Assembly: GCF_003970695.1 (NCBI RefSeq)
Contig: NZ_CP034570.1
Location: 3,782,001 to 3,846,000 of the forward strand
Reading direction: 5' to 3'
DNA: 64,000 bases
Origin: Maribacter sp. MJ134
Lineage (GTDB): Bacteria; Bacteroidota; Bacteroidia; Flavobacteriales; Flavobacteriaceae
The translations under genes and the position numbers were made by a program. The notes beneath the pieces are model-generated. The model had not been told where the DNA came from and ran no database searches. It worked only from the letters and a program-made list of their open reading frames with translations. This document shows positions 47,401 through 56,005 of this stretch, in pieces. Position 1 is the stretch's first letter. Each line of letters starts with the position of its first letter.

Positions 47401-47714
47401 CGCTAATGTTGGAGACCAGTAGACAAGCACAATTTTTAAAACCTATGGCCATTTCCATTGCATACGGTATAGGTATAGCGACACTCTTGACCCTTTTAAT
47501 GCTACCGTTGTTTTTGTCGTTCAGCAATAATCTAAAATCTAAAAATAGACTTTTGGCTTCTGGACATTTAATTACCAAGGAAGAAGTAGAGCGTGCTATA
47601 AAAGAAAAGAAAGAAGGACTTCATCTAGAAGGTCAAAAAAGTCATGGTACTAACGGTTTATTGCAAGCTAAAAGTAACGGAGTAGCTACGAATAAAGAAC
47701 TTAAGGAAGAATAG
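44433..47714 (+). CDS. RND-family multidrug efflux permease
   Basis: A 1093-residue proton-driven pump of the AcrB type with 12 membrane helices and two large periplasmic loops. The proton-relay aspartates of helix 4 are in GILVDDGIVIAENIYQHYEKG (about 395-415). Helix 10 carries LIGIMVNDGLVLIGRF. The N-terminus FFPLTDSKNISIAITYPGASPQEIEEGI is characteristic. The protein has a charged C-terminal extension of about 55 residues that I cannot assign. It works with the adaptor before and the TolC protein after. Substrates are unknown. Confidence 0.95.
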   Translation: MRKLIEYFIRYHVAVNVVIIAFAIFGIVGAKSLKSSFFPLTDSKNISIAITYPGASPQEIEEGIVLKIEDNLKGLEGVDRVTSTSRENSGTINVEIEKGRDIDFMLLEVKNAVDRVPTFPTGMEPLIVSKLEAIRQTISFAISGENIPLATLKNVGRQIENDLRAIDGISQIEVTGYPQEEIEIAVNENNLLAYGISFTEVAQAVGNANILVTGGNIKTDTEEYLIRANNRSYYGDELSNLIVRADPNGSTVRLKDVAIIRDRFSETPNASYFNGNLSVNTTITSTNTEDLVSSAEKVKDYVEDFNQKYNNVKLDVVSDLSTTLVQRTQLLTENAVMGMILVLIFLSLFLNTRLAFWVAFGLPVAFLGMFIFAGFFDVTINVLSLFGMIIVIGILVDDGIVIAENIYQHYEKGKSPVQAAVDGTMEVLPPIISAIITTILAFSIFLFLDSRIGEFFGEVSVIVILTLAVSLIEALIILPAHLAHSKALQPVNEKPKKGLGKAFAKLRVINESGDKFMGWMRDKLYTPVLRFAMQYKILMFSFFAVALILTFGSVGGGIIRTAFFPRIASDRVQVELQMPNGTNEMITDSIITMIEDKAEIVNKELTEKYLKGTDKVLFENMIRRAGPGSSTATLTINLLPGEERPDAVAADLVTSRLQELVGPVIGVESLIYGSGGNFGGSPVSVSLLGNNITELKAAKKELKAALESNTLLKDIADNDPAGIKEIRLELRENAYLLGLDLRNVMSQVRAGFFGTQAQRFQRSQDEIRVWVRYDRANRSSIADLDEMRIVTPSGNRVPLKEIAEYTIERGDVAINRLEGRREIQVSADLKNPKDSPTDIMVELQTVIMPEILSKYPTVSPSYEGQNRELGKLTASLKVVGFSVLLLIYITIAFTFRSFSQPLMLLLLVPFSLTAVAWGHWIHDFPINVLSLLGIIALIGIMVNDGLVLIGRFNTNLREGMTFDDAIFEAGRSRFRAIFLTSITTIAGLAPLMLETSRQAQFLKPMAISIAYGIGIATLLTLLMLPLFLSFSNNLKSKNRLLASGHLITKEEVERAIKEKKEGLHLEGQKSHGTNGLLQAKSNGVATNKELKEE

Positions 47715-47715
47715 A

Positions 47716-49107
47716 ATGAAACGATTACGACTATGTTCCCTACTTTTTTTAGTGTCGGTAATAGGTGTTGTTGCACAGGATACGATGCTTTCCAAGGAAG
47801 AGGCCGTTGTAAAGGCTTTGGAGAATAATTTTGGTATCCAGGTAGCCAAGAACGAGGTTGAAATAGCAGAGAATAATAAAAGCGTTTTAAACTCGGGTTA
47901 TCTACCTTCCTTGGTGGGTAATGCAGGGGCCAATTATCAAAGAGATGATTCTACGTTTGAATTTCCAGGGCAGTTTCTTAGAGATCCTAGCAGTGGCGAA
48001 ACTTTATTGGACGATGACGGAAACCCTGTTCCCAGACCTGCAACGAATCTTTACAAGGCCGAAGCACAACGCTATAATGCAGGTTTAACGGCCAATTATA
48101 CCTTGTTTGACGGATTGGGAAGGTTCTACAATTTTAAGCGACTTAAGGAGCAATATCAGCTAACAAGTCTGCAGGCAAGGGAGACCATTGAAAATACCAT
48201 GATTCAGATGTTCAGTGTGTATTTTGAGATTGCACGGTTAACCGAAAACAAAAACGTACAACAAGAGGCTCTGGAGATTTCCAAGCAACGAATTACGAGG
48301 TCGGAGTACGCCTTTGAGTACGGGCAAAATACGAAACTGGATATTTTAAACGCTCAGGTAGATGTCACTAACGATAGTATAAATTTATTGAATACGAGAC
48401 AGCAGCTGGCAAACGCAAAGCGCGATTTAAATGTTGTCTTAAGTCAGGATTTAAACGAAACCTTCGAGGTAGATACCTTGGTTACGTTCATACCTAAAAT
48501 AAAGTTGGACGACTACGTGGCCCAAGCCACTTTGAATAATGTGGCCATTTTACAGACCGAAAGAAATTTAGCGATCAACGCCTATGATATCAAGGTCAAC
48601 ACGGCAGGTTACCTTCCTAATTTAGATTTGACCGGTTCGTATGGTTGGAATCTTAACCAGAACGCTCCATCCGCTTTCTTTCCCGGGGTAAATGTAAATA
48701 ACGATAGAAGTTTTGGGCTGGGCGCACGGTTGACTTGGAATTTGTTCGATGGTGGTGGTACCACGGTAAGGGTCAAGAATGCAAAGATTGCCTATGCGAA
48801 TCAAGAAATTTTGCAAGAACAGGTAGCATTGCAGGTCAATAGGGATATTCAGAATGCCTTGGCCATATATGAGAACAGACTTAATATTTATGCAATACAA
48901 GAACAAAACGTACTGACCAATCAAAATAACTTTGAGCGCTCTAAAGAACAATTTCAGTTGGGAAGAATAACGTCTATAGAATTTAGGCAGGCGCAGATAA
49001 ATCTATTGAACGCGCAGACCAATAAGAATTTGGCCAAGTATGACGCAAAGTTGGCGGAGCTTCAGTTGTTGCAGCTTACAGGACAGTTGTTAAATGTAGA
49101 ATTTTAA
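47716..49107 (+). CDS. TolC-family outer-membrane efflux channel
   Basis: A 463-residue exported protein (signal peptide about 1-20, GVVAQ) with the duplicated helical-hairpin and barrel plan of TolC. Repeats appear as NNFGIQVAKNEVEIAENNK, EYGQNTKLDILNAQVDVTND, NNVAILQTERNLAINAYD and QLGRITSIEFRQAQINLLNAQT. Trimers form the exit duct for the RND pump. The start lies one base after the pump stop. Confidence 0.94.
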   Translation: MKRLRLCSLLFLVSVIGVVAQDTMLSKEEAVVKALENNFGIQVAKNEVEIAENNKSVLNSGYLPSLVGNAGANYQRDDSTFEFPGQFLRDPSSGETLLDDDGNPVPRPATNLYKAEAQRYNAGLTANYTLFDGLGRFYNFKRLKEQYQLTSLQARETIENTMIQMFSVYFEIARLTENKNVQQEALEISKQRITRSEYAFEYGQNTKLDILNAQVDVTNDSINLLNTRQQLANAKRDLNVVLSQDLNETFEVDTLVTFIPKIKLDDYVAQATLNNVAILQTERNLAINAYDIKVNTAGYLPNLDLTGSYGWNLNQNAPSAFFPGVNVNNDRSFGLGARLTWNLFDGGGTTVRVKNAKIAYANQEILQEQVALQVNRDIQNALAIYENRLNIYAIQEQNVLTNQNNFERSKEQFQLGRITSIEFRQAQINLLNAQTNKNLAKYDAKLAELQLLQLTGQLLNVEF

Positions 49108-49129
49108 GTAGCACCAAACACGTGAATTA

Positions 49130-49801
49130 ATGTATAGCGATAAAACTACAAAAGAACTTACAGAAGTGTTGGATCAGTATCAGATGTTAACCTTTGAATC
49201 TCAGTTAGTGTTGAGTAAAGAATTGACGACTAGAAACTCAGCGGTTGATAGTAGTGAACTGGAATCGGCTATTGGCGAAAAGCTACATCGAATCAAGAAT
49301 TTGGACTATTTAATGGATTTGGGATTCAATGCCCAATTTACAGAGCAAGGTGTTGTGGTGACGAGGAATACCAGAGCTGTTATTATGGATGTTTTGGCCA
49401 TAATCATTGGTATTGCAGTCTTTTTTATTGGTGTCTATGGTATTGGGTCTCTGGTGGCAATGTTCGTCAATGGAGACGATTTCAATGTCTTTTCATTGGC
49501 CATTAATTTTGCTATGGCGAGTCTGGTGTTCAACGGTTTTAAATTTTTCAACGGAATCAAGAGATTGATAGATTACAGCGGGTTTCGGTTGTCTAACGAA
49601 AACGGTGTCATCAGTTTAAGAAAACGTTTTGATTTAAAGCTCGAAGAGGTAAAGGGAGCATTATCGGATTTACAATTAGAGGAGGAGGAAGAAGAGATGC
49701 TATTACGTTTGGGAGAACATGTTATTCTTAATGCTAACGCCGAGAACATTATACAGCGTATGACGCTGGAAGAGTTGATTAAGGTACTTAAAAAGGCCTG
49801 A
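49130..49801 (+). CDS. Two-helix membrane protein of unknown function
   Basis: A 223-residue protein. The N-terminal soluble part (about 1-80) is helical and charged (TTKELTEVLDQYQMLTFES). Two membrane helices follow (about 88-113, 124-143), then an acidic C-terminal part with EEEEEEMLLRLGEHVI. I recognise no domain. It begins 22 bases after the TolC gene in the same direction with no terminator, so it may be cotranscribed with the efflux operon, but need not be part of its function. Confidence 0.65.
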   Translation: MYSDKTTKELTEVLDQYQMLTFESQLVLSKELTTRNSAVDSSELESAIGEKLHRIKNLDYLMDLGFNAQFTEQGVVVTRNTRAVIMDVLAIIIGIAVFFIGVYGIGSLVAMFVNGDDFNVFSLAINFAMASLVFNGFKFFNGIKRLIDYSGFRLSNENGVISLRKRFDLKLEEVKGALSDLQLEEEEEEMLLRLGEHVILNANAENIIQRMTLEELIKVLKKA

Positions 49802-49829
49802 TTTGTTCTAACTACAATCTAGACCAAAA

Positions 49830-50012
49830 ATGTACGAACATTTCTTTCAATGTCCCTACTGTTGGGAAAACGTTTCCATGTTATTAGACCCATCGGTATA
49901 CGAACAAACCTATATAGAGGACTGTGAAGTTTGTTGCAATCCCATACAGGTTACCCCAGCTTTCCGAGCAAATGAACTTGTGAGATTTGAAGCTATGGAA
50001 ATAGGACAATAG
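49830..50012 (+). CDS. CPXCG cysteine-rich zinc-ribbon protein
   Basis: A 60-residue protein with two knuckles, QCPYCWENV (Cys8, Cys11) and CEVCCNP (Cys32, Cys35, Cys36), followed by a conserved acidic/aromatic end. This fits the small CPXCG family, in which a zinc ribbon is expected. Function is unknown. It sits 28 bases after the membrane protein and four bases before the converging GIN-domain gene. Confidence 0.82.
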   Translation: MYEHFFQCPYCWENVSMLLDPSVYEQTYIEDCEVCCNPIQVTPAFRANELVRFEAMEIGQ

Positions 50013-50016
50013 GCCG

Positions 50017-50697
50017 TTAGTCCATAACCTTTATTTTACCCCCAAAGACCTTATTCTTTTCGATGTTTTTAGGATTTCCGTATATGTAAATAGAGCCGCC
50101 CGCTTTTACTTTGGCTACAACCTTTGAAGATGCTTTTATGTCGGCCCTTCCGCCAGCTAGGACCGTTACGGTAGTATTAGAAGTATTGAGTTCCTTATTG
50201 TAGACTTTGCCACCCGTATTTACGGCTATTTCTTGCTCGTTACTCTTACCGGTAAGGGTAATCTCGCTTCCAGAGATGGCGCGCACATAAACATAATCAA
50301 CCGCTAATTTGAGGTCTATGACACCACCTTCCTGACCTCTAATATCGGTCTTGTTTCCTTGGTAGGTTTCCTTGGATACGATTTTGGCATTTTCATTGGC
50401 ATCTATCAAGCTAAGCTCTTGATTGTAAAACAATGTTGCTTTGGCTTCATTGCCATCAAGGAAATTATCAAATTCCATCTTTATCTTCAATAAATCACCC
50501 TTTTCGGAAATTTCTACTTCATCTTTATCATCACCGGTAATGACCAATTTATTCTCGTCACTTTTAACCAGCGTAACTATGATTCTATCATAAACCTTTA
50601 ATTCCGTAAAATCCTCTAGTTCAATAGTAGTGGAGCGTTGTCCGAAGACTACCGCGGATATTAATAATAATCCAATTGAAAGATACCTGCTTTTCAT
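50017..50697 (-). CDS. Exported head-GIN (DUF2807) domain protein
   Basis: A 226-residue exported protein with a signal peptide (about 1-19, VVFGQ). It then shows beta-helix repeats of the DUF2807/GIN type, seen in IELEDFTELKVYDRIIVTLV, KIVSKETYQGNKTDIRGQEGG and ITLTGKSNEQEIAVNTGGKVY, and ends with GGSIYIYGNPKNIEKNKV. GIN proteins are often near sigma/anti-sigma pairs and sense envelope state, but none is seen here. The role is therefore open. Confidence 0.82.
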   Translation of the reverse strand: MKSRYLSIGLLLISAVVFGQRSTTIELEDFTELKVYDRIIVTLVKSDENKLVITGDDKDEVEISEKGDLLKIKMEFDNFLDGNEAKATLFYNQELSLIDANENAKIVSKETYQGNKTDIRGQEGGVIDLKLAVDYVYVRAISGSEITLTGKSNEQEIAVNTGGKVYNKELNTSNTTVTVLAGGRADIKASSKVVAKVKAGGSIYIYGNPKNIEKNKVFGGKIKVMD

Positions 50698-50884
50698 TTC
50701 ATTAGTATTTAAAGAATTAACAAGATAAGATTAACTCAAGTATAAATAAAATTTTCGCATTCAAAACCGTTTCGTACGTACGCCCGATTATTAAAGATAT
50801 ATGAGAAATTTTGGACATGCTCCTTTTGTAGGAGCAACACGAGCAATAGTAATGTGATACTTAATTTTTAAGGTGGGGTGTAAT

Positions 50885-51115
50885 TTAAAAGTTCACTATA
50901 ATTTCACGTGTTTTTAAGGTCTGTTGTCTAAGTAAAACCTGAAATATATGTACTATTCGCTCCTGATACGCAGGGGGTATTCTGCCACCAATAAGCCATG
51001 TATTTTTAATACGCGTAGAAGAGTCTAGATTAAACTCTTTTCTAAGGCATTTAATAGCCTCGATTCTTGTCTCGTCGTTCATCTTACTGAACATTGACTT
51101 TATATTTTCGGTCAT
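50885..51115 (-). CDS. Small helical ORFan, 76 residues
   Basis: A 76-residue cytoplasmic protein beginning MTENIKSMFSKMNDETR. It is rich in charged helices, then has a conserved-looking WLIGGRIPPAYQERIVHIFQVLL segment. I do not recognise the family. The size and the basic, helical make-up could suit a DNA- or protein-binding regulator, but nothing proves it. The ATG at 51115 is chosen over one at 51136 because a TATATTTG box lies at 51134-51141. Neighbours are unrelated. Confidence 0.6.
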   Translation of the reverse strand: MTENIKSMFSKMNDETRIEAIKCLRKEFNLDSSTRIKNTWLIGGRIPPAYQERIVHIFQVLLRQQTLKTREIIVNF

Positions 51116-51133
51116 GGTTGGTATTGGTACGAA

Positions 51134-51141
51134 CAAATATA
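51134..51141 (-). promoter_or_regulatory. Putative -7 box of the 76-residue ORFan
   Basis: The minus strand reads TATATTTG, an exact TAnnTTTG, ending 18 bases before the chosen ATG. It supports that this small gene is expressed. Confidence 0.5.
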
Positions 51142-51334
51142 TAAGAAATTTTTAATCGTAATGAGATAATTAATAAACCAATACCTTTTTTTAATCAGGT
51201 TTAATCAATTAATTGCAGTGGCTTAAAGTCCAGTCTTTTTAGTCTTTGGTTTCATTACAGTTAAGCTTTACTTCTTTAGAGTAAAGTACTATAACTACCA
51301 AATGGTAATTTTGAGCAATCATAAAAACACTGAT

Positions 51335-52855
51335 ATGCCTGTTATTGGAAGTCTTATTAAAGGAATTATTGATGTAGCGGATAGGGTCACTGGAGATTCT
51401 AATCCGGTACAAGAGCAGGAAGATGTTCTAACCTCTTTGTTAAAAAAAGCGATTGATACCGATTTTGGAAGACATTACAATTTTAATGGCATCCTAAAAG
51501 AGGAGAATACTTATGAAGCTTTTAAAAAGAAGGTGCCTTATTTTGACTATAATTCTATAAACCAAAGCTGGTGGAGTAGACTTCACGACGATGAGGAAGA
51601 TGTTACTTGGCCAGGAAATCCAAATTATTTTGCGCTAAGTTCTGGTACCACGGGAAAGACCAGTAAACGTATCCCTGTAACCGAGGATATGATTACGGCT
51701 ATCAAAAATGCCGGAATTAAGCAGGTACTTGCCCTAAGTAACTTTGATATTCCTGCAGATTTTTTTGAAAAAGGTATCCTAATGCTAGGGAGCTCTACGG
51801 ACTTAATAGAAAAAGACGATCATTTGGAAGGCGAGATTAGCGGAATCAGTGCTAGTAATATTCCTTCTTGGTTCCGTGGGTATTACAAACCGGGTAAGGA
51901 AATTGCAGAAATAGACGATTGGGATAAGCGAGTAAAAAAGATTGTAGAAGAGGCACCCGATTGGGATATCGGCGCACTTAGCGGAATACCCTCTTGGATA
52001 GAATTAATGTTGAAAGAAGTCATTAAAGGACATGGTTTAAACCATATCCATGAAATATGGCCCAATCTTGAAGTCTATACCTCTGGAGGCGTAGCTTTTG
52101 GACCCTATGAAAAAAGCTTTAATGCCCTTATGGGTAAGCCTATAACCGTTATTGATACGTATTTGGCCTCGGAGGGATTTATCGCTTTTCAAAATAGGCC
52201 AGAAACGGATGCTATGAAACTTGTGACGGATAATGGTATTTTCTTTGAGTTCGTTCCTTTTAAAGCAGAATATATTAATGAAGATGGTTCGCTAATCCAA
52301 GACGCGCCAGCAGTAATGCTGTCAGATGTTGAAGAAAATCAGGATTATGTCCTAATCATGAGTACGGTTTCGGGCGCATGGCGCTACATGATAGGGGACA
52401 CAATTGAATTTACTGATGTGTCCAGAGCAGAAATTAGGATAACGGGTAGAACAAAGTTTTTCCTGAACACGGTTGGCTCACAGTTATCCGTTAACAAAAT
52501 GGATGATGCCGTGCAGCATCTGGAAAAGGAGTTTAATTGTACTATACCTGAGTACACCTTATGCGCTAAAAAGTACGACGATGGTTTCTATCATACGTGG
52601 TATCTTGGGACTACCGCTAAGATGAACGATGCTACAGTCGTTCAGGCCCTCGATAGCGCATTAAAAGAGGCGAACAAGAACTATAAGGTAGCACGGTCTA
52701 AGGCCTTAGAGGGAGTTAAGGTACACTTGGTACATCCTGAAGTTTTTTATGCTTGGAACGATGCAAGTAAGAAAAAGGGAGGCCAGGTTAAAATGGAGCG
52801 GGTGATGGGCGAAGAAAAGTTTGGCGAATGGGAGGAATTTGTAACTAATCAATAA
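51335..52855 (+). CDS. Bacterial GH3 (auxin-responsive) family acyl-adenylating enzyme
   Basis: A 506-residue protein from MPVIGSLIKGII. It belongs to the GH3 branch of the ANL adenylate-forming superfamily: ATP-binding motif FALSSGTTGKTSKRIPVT near residue 100, EVYTSGGVAFGPYEKSF and the adenylate site IDTYLASEGFIAFQ. The C-terminal domain holds RITGRTKFFLNTVGSQLSV and the MERVMGEEKFGEWEEF end. Plant GH3 enzymes join amino acids to jasmonate, auxin or salicylate; the bacterial ones have no proven substrate. The start is placed at the second in-frame ATG because relatives begin MPxxGSLIK. A 7-bp hairpin (51266-51286) precedes it. Confidence 0.85.
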   Translation: MPVIGSLIKGIIDVADRVTGDSNPVQEQEDVLTSLLKKAIDTDFGRHYNFNGILKEENTYEAFKKKVPYFDYNSINQSWWSRLHDDEEDVTWPGNPNYFALSSGTTGKTSKRIPVTEDMITAIKNAGIKQVLALSNFDIPADFFEKGILMLGSSTDLIEKDDHLEGEISGISASNIPSWFRGYYKPGKEIAEIDDWDKRVKKIVEEAPDWDIGALSGIPSWIELMLKEVIKGHGLNHIHEIWPNLEVYTSGGVAFGPYEKSFNALMGKPITVIDTYLASEGFIAFQNRPETDAMKLVTDNGIFFEFVPFKAEYINEDGSLIQDAPAVMLSDVEENQDYVLIMSTVSGAWRYMIGDTIEFTDVSRAEIRITGRTKFFLNTVGSQLSVNKMDDAVQHLEKEFNCTIPEYTLCAKKYDDGFYHTWYLGTTAKMNDATVVQALDSALKEANKNYKVARSKALEGVKVHLVHPEVFYAWNDASKKKGGQVKMERVMGEEKFGEWEEFVTNQ

Positions 52856-52856
52856 A

Positions 52857-53489
52857 CTACGATGAGCCTTCTAGAGGTAAATCGCGTTCTTCCACAAGCG
52901 TCATTATCTCCTCGGGAGATAGGTATAAATCCTTAATGCGCTCCACATATTTTTTAGAGAGTCCGGCTTTTTTGAGTATGAATTCTTTAGTGGCGAGAAT
53001 ATATTTTTCCATACCGTGAGCTACCGCAAAAGTATCGGCTCTGCGCTCCGCTTCTCTTATGTAATTTTTTGAAAAAAGATATCCTATACCAAAACCGATT
53101 AGATTCAGTCCGCTTCTTTCTTTAAAATCCAACACATGCCCTAGCTCATGACCCAGCCAACCAATCATGATATCAGTAGGCATTTCCGCAGTTTTTATGA
53201 CTTTTTCATTAATGACTATTTCCTCGCTGATCAATATTTTATATCCACGCTTTTTCTTGGATTTGAATAGCTGTCCAAATACAGGTTGCGCTTGCATTGT
53301 GGACTTCCTTATTTTACTCTTAAACTTAAACTCTATGGGTGTATTTGCCAATTCTGGATAATGAGAAAGAGCAACCTTTGCTTCTTCGTATATTTCTTGG
53401 GGTATGATGTGTTGCGCTTGCGTTTTCATAGAAAAAAGAAAAGTAAAAAAAAGTTTAAATAGTACTAGGACAGTTGAACGATACGTCAT
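52857..53489 (-). CDS. Exported zincin-type metallopeptidase-like protein
   Basis: A 210-residue protein with an N-terminal export signal (about 1-25, MKTQAQ). A zinc site HELGH gives His114 and His118, and REAERRAD at 145-152 supplies the likely third ligand and the AD pair, as in M48-like peptidases. It is much shorter than HtpX or Ste24 and lacks membrane helices after the signal, so the family is not certain. Its start overlaps the cls stop by four bases, so the two are cotranscribed. An envelope peptidase coupled to cardiolipin synthesis is an inference. Confidence 0.7.
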   Translation of the reverse strand: MTYRSTVLVLFKLFFTFLFSMKTQAQHIIPQEIYEEAKVALSHYPELANTPIEFKFKSKIRKSTMQAQPVFGQLFKSKKKRGYKILISEEIVINEKVIKTAEMPTDIMIGWLGHELGHVLDFKERSGLNLIGFGIGYLFSKNYIREAERRADTFAVAHGMEKYILATKEFILKKAGLSKKYVERIKDLYLSPEEIMTLVEERDLPLEGSS

Positions 53490-54910
53490 AACAGTGGACT
53501 AAAAAATTTAGCCAAGCCTTCTACGAACTTTGTAAGGATAGGCCTATTTTTAAAAGCAACATATTCTAACTGTATCTCTTTTTTACAATGTGATTTAAAT
53601 AATTCTGCAATGGTTTTGGCTATTGTATTGTCATAAACTAGGGCATTGGTTTCAAAATTATGCTCAAAACTTCTATAGTCAAAATTTCCCGAACCTACTG
53701 AAGCCATTCTATTATCTATTACAATGACCTTGCTATGGGAAAAATCTGGGCGCAGGTAAATATTTACCCCTACTTGAAGCAGTTCTTCAAATCTTGAAAA
53801 CATGCTATATTTTGCCAAGAGGGAGTCAGATTTTTTTGGTGTCAATAAATTTACTTCGATTCCACTTAGCGCGGCAATGCGCAAAGCCTCTAAGACTGGT
53901 GCCCCGGGTATAAAATAGGGATTGGCAATACAGATGCTTTTTTCAGCAGCATTGATCATAGCCAAATATTGCTGCATTATAGAAGGATATTTGGAGTCCG
54001 GGCCGCTGCTGATAATTTGGGCGACATGTTCACCTTTGACAGCAATTTTAGGAAAACAAGCATCCTCTACCATTAGTTTCTCCTTGGTGGCAAAATGAAA
54101 GTCTTTAACAAACACGCGTTGAAGGCTATTTACAGCAGGCCCATCAATTTTAAGATGTAAATCTTGCCAAACGCCTAAATCTGAAATAGGTTTTATATAC
54201 TTGTCGGATACATTGTAACCACCCGTAAAACCAATGCTACCATCGATGACAATAATTTTTCTATGATTTCTATAGTTCAGGGTGAACAATAAATTCCCAA
54301 AACGAATAGGCATCGTAGAACTGGCCTTCACCCCAAGGTCCCTGAATCTCTTGACCACCTTTCCTCGCATTTTTGAGCTTCCAAAGGAGTCGTAGATCAT
54401 TCTTATTTCAACTCCTTCTTTTCGTTTCTTTTTAAACAGCTCATAGAAGGTGTCCAGAAGTTCACCCTGTTCTAGTATGTAATATTGAATATGTATGGAT
54501 TCTTTGGCATGCTCGATAGCTTCGAAGATAGATTTAAAAGTTTCCTCGCCAGTATTGAGCAAGGTAATTTTATTGCCTTCATAGGGGGCAAAGTAGCTGT
54601 TCTTACGGATGAGATTCGCAATTCTATTATCGGCGGAACTGTTAAACTCGTGAACGCTATGTTTGCCATTTTTAAGTTCTTTGTAGGTTTCGGAATAATG
54701 CTTTCTTTTTTCCGTCTGACGCAGTTTAAAAAGTTTGAACTTTCTTCTATTTACACCGAAGAGGTAGTACAACAAGGCCCCGGCAAAAGGTAGGGTGAAA
54801 ACGGCCAAGATCCAACTCACCATTTTAGTTGGGCGAGAACCGTAGAATATAATATTTATGGCACTCCATACAGAAATTAATAGGTATGCAATAAGAATAT
54901 AAGTATTCAT
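53486..54910 (-). CDS. cls: Cardiolipin synthase (phospholipase D family)
   Basis: A 474-residue membrane enzyme that makes cardiolipin from phosphatidylglycerol. Two N-terminal membrane helices (about 5-22 and 34-52) precede two PLD active sites: NYRNHRKIIVIDGSIGFTGG and FSHSKVIVIDNRMASVGSGN, each with HxK and the Asp six residues later. The segment ESIHIQYYILEQGELLD is also typical. It starts the two-gene unit with the zincin gene. Confidence 0.92.
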   Translation of the reverse strand: MNTYILIAYLLISVWSAINIIFYGSRPTKMVSWILAVFTLPFAGALLYYLFGVNRRKFKLFKLRQTEKRKHYSETYKELKNGKHSVHEFNSSADNRIANLIRKNSYFAPYEGNKITLLNTGEETFKSIFEAIEHAKESIHIQYYILEQGELLDTFYELFKKKRKEGVEIRMIYDSFGSSKMRGKVVKRFRDLGVKASSTMPIRFGNLLFTLNYRNHRKIIVIDGSIGFTGGYNVSDKYIKPISDLGVWQDLHLKIDGPAVNSLQRVFVKDFHFATKEKLMVEDACFPKIAVKGEHVAQIISSGPDSKYPSIMQQYLAMINAAEKSICIANPYFIPGAPVLEALRIAALSGIEVNLLTPKKSDSLLAKYSMFSRFEELLQVGVNIYLRPDFSHSKVIVIDNRMASVGSGNFDYRSFEHNFETNALVYDNTIAKTIAELFKSHCKKEIQLEYVAFKNRPILTKFVEGLAKFFSPLL

Positions 54911-55043
54911 GTTAACGGATATCTAAAGCCAATATAGGTCTTTTTGGACATACATTTTTCTTAAATAGCATTCTGGTCAGTATTGATTTGAAAAGAGTTA
55001 ATAAATTCCCTTCTTAACCCTTAGTTTGCTATAAAAACAAATT

Positions 55044-55448
55044 ATGGGAAGCATAGCAAGAGATAGTAGACAAATTACATTTTTTTATAATTCGGAGAGT
55101 TCCTTGGGTAAACAGATCAATGCCTACGTAAACTCAGCGGAAAAAGAAGTGCTTGGCGTTGATGTTAGTAAAACTAAGGTCACCGCAAAACAATGGGCAG
55201 AAATCGCTGACGGACTAGAGAAAAAAATTTCGGAGCTAATTGATCAGGACCATCCTGATTTTAAATCAGAATATGGAGAGGATAGTGTTGATCTTGACGA
55301 AAAAACATGGTTGCAGTTGCTGGAAAAGAATCCCAAAGTTCTCAAAAATCCAATTGCAATAAATGGCAACCATCACATGAACTTGGATTCCGCAGCTGCA
55401 TTTAAGAAGTACATTGAACCCGATAGTGCAGGCCTAGAGAAAAACTAG
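55044..55448 (+). CDS. ArsC/Spx-fold protein lacking any cysteine
   Basis: A 134-residue protein with the thioredoxin-like arrangement of arsenate reductases: ITFFYNSESSLGKQ at 11-24 stands where ArsC has YxNPxCxxS, and VLKNPIAINGNHHMN near the end matches the ArsC loop ending in the conserved proline. The catalytic cysteine position is occupied by Ser19 and the whole protein has no cysteine, so no thiol chemistry is possible. It probably works as a binding protein. It is followed after five bases by a membrane protein gene, suggesting a joint role. Confidence 0.72.
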   Translation: MGSIARDSRQITFFYNSESSLGKQINAYVNSAEKEVLGVDVSKTKVTAKQWAEIADGLEKKISELIDQDHPDFKSEYGEDSVDLDEKTWLQLLEKNPKVLKNPIAINGNHHMNLDSAAAFKKYIEPDSAGLEKN

Positions 55449-55453
55449 GTATT

Positions 55454-55978
55454 ATGAAATTAAGCAGGTATACAAAGCGAGCCGTAACGGGTGGAGTAAT
55501 TTCAATGATGGTCATGCTCTTGGGGACTTTTCTGTTGGGTGAATTAAGTGGCTACGAGGCAAAAGCCTTGATTAAAAACTCTGTTTCTGGTATCAATACT
55601 TTATGCAATACCATTGGTTTGGCTTCAGCGACCATTCTTGCCCTGTTGTTAACGGTATTGGGAATAAGTTCCGGTGCCAAGTCCAAATTAAAGAAGGACC
55701 ATTACCTCCATATTCTACAAATAGCCAAACTAGATACCGTGGTCTTTGTAAGCTCGCTAATCAGCTTTTTATTGTTCAATTTGCCAGTAACCCAGTCAGA
55801 AGCTCTCCCAAATGATTGGTTCAGTATAGTTTATTATCTTTCATTATTCATATCCAGTGTACTAAGTGCCGCACTTATTGTGGTAGTCTTAATGCTATAC
55901 AATACCATTGTAAACATTATAAAAATAGTAGGTCTTGGACTAGATGACCACCCTTTGGCGAAAACTGAAGATGAATAG
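55454..55978 (+). CDS. Four-helix membrane protein of unknown function
   Basis: A 174-residue protein with about four membrane helices: near 15-35 (ISMMVMLLGTFLLGELSG), 50-72 (IGLASATILALLLTVLGI), 95-112 (VVFVSSLISFLLFNLPV) and 127-158 (IVYYLSLFISSVLSAALIVV). The loops are short and basic on the cytoplasmic side. I recognise no family. It lies five bases after the cysteine-free ArsC-like gene and 27 before the AsmA-like gene, probably one transcript. Confidence 0.66.
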   Translation: MKLSRYTKRAVTGGVISMMVMLLGTFLLGELSGYEAKALIKNSVSGINTLCNTIGLASATILALLLTVLGISSGAKSKLKKDHYLHILQIAKLDTVVFVSSLISFLLFNLPVTQSEALPNDWFSIVYYLSLFISSVLSAALIVVVLMLYNTIVNIIKIVGLGLDDHPLAKTEDE

Positions 55979-56005
55979 ATAGGTAAAAATCAGAAGTACT
56001 GTATA

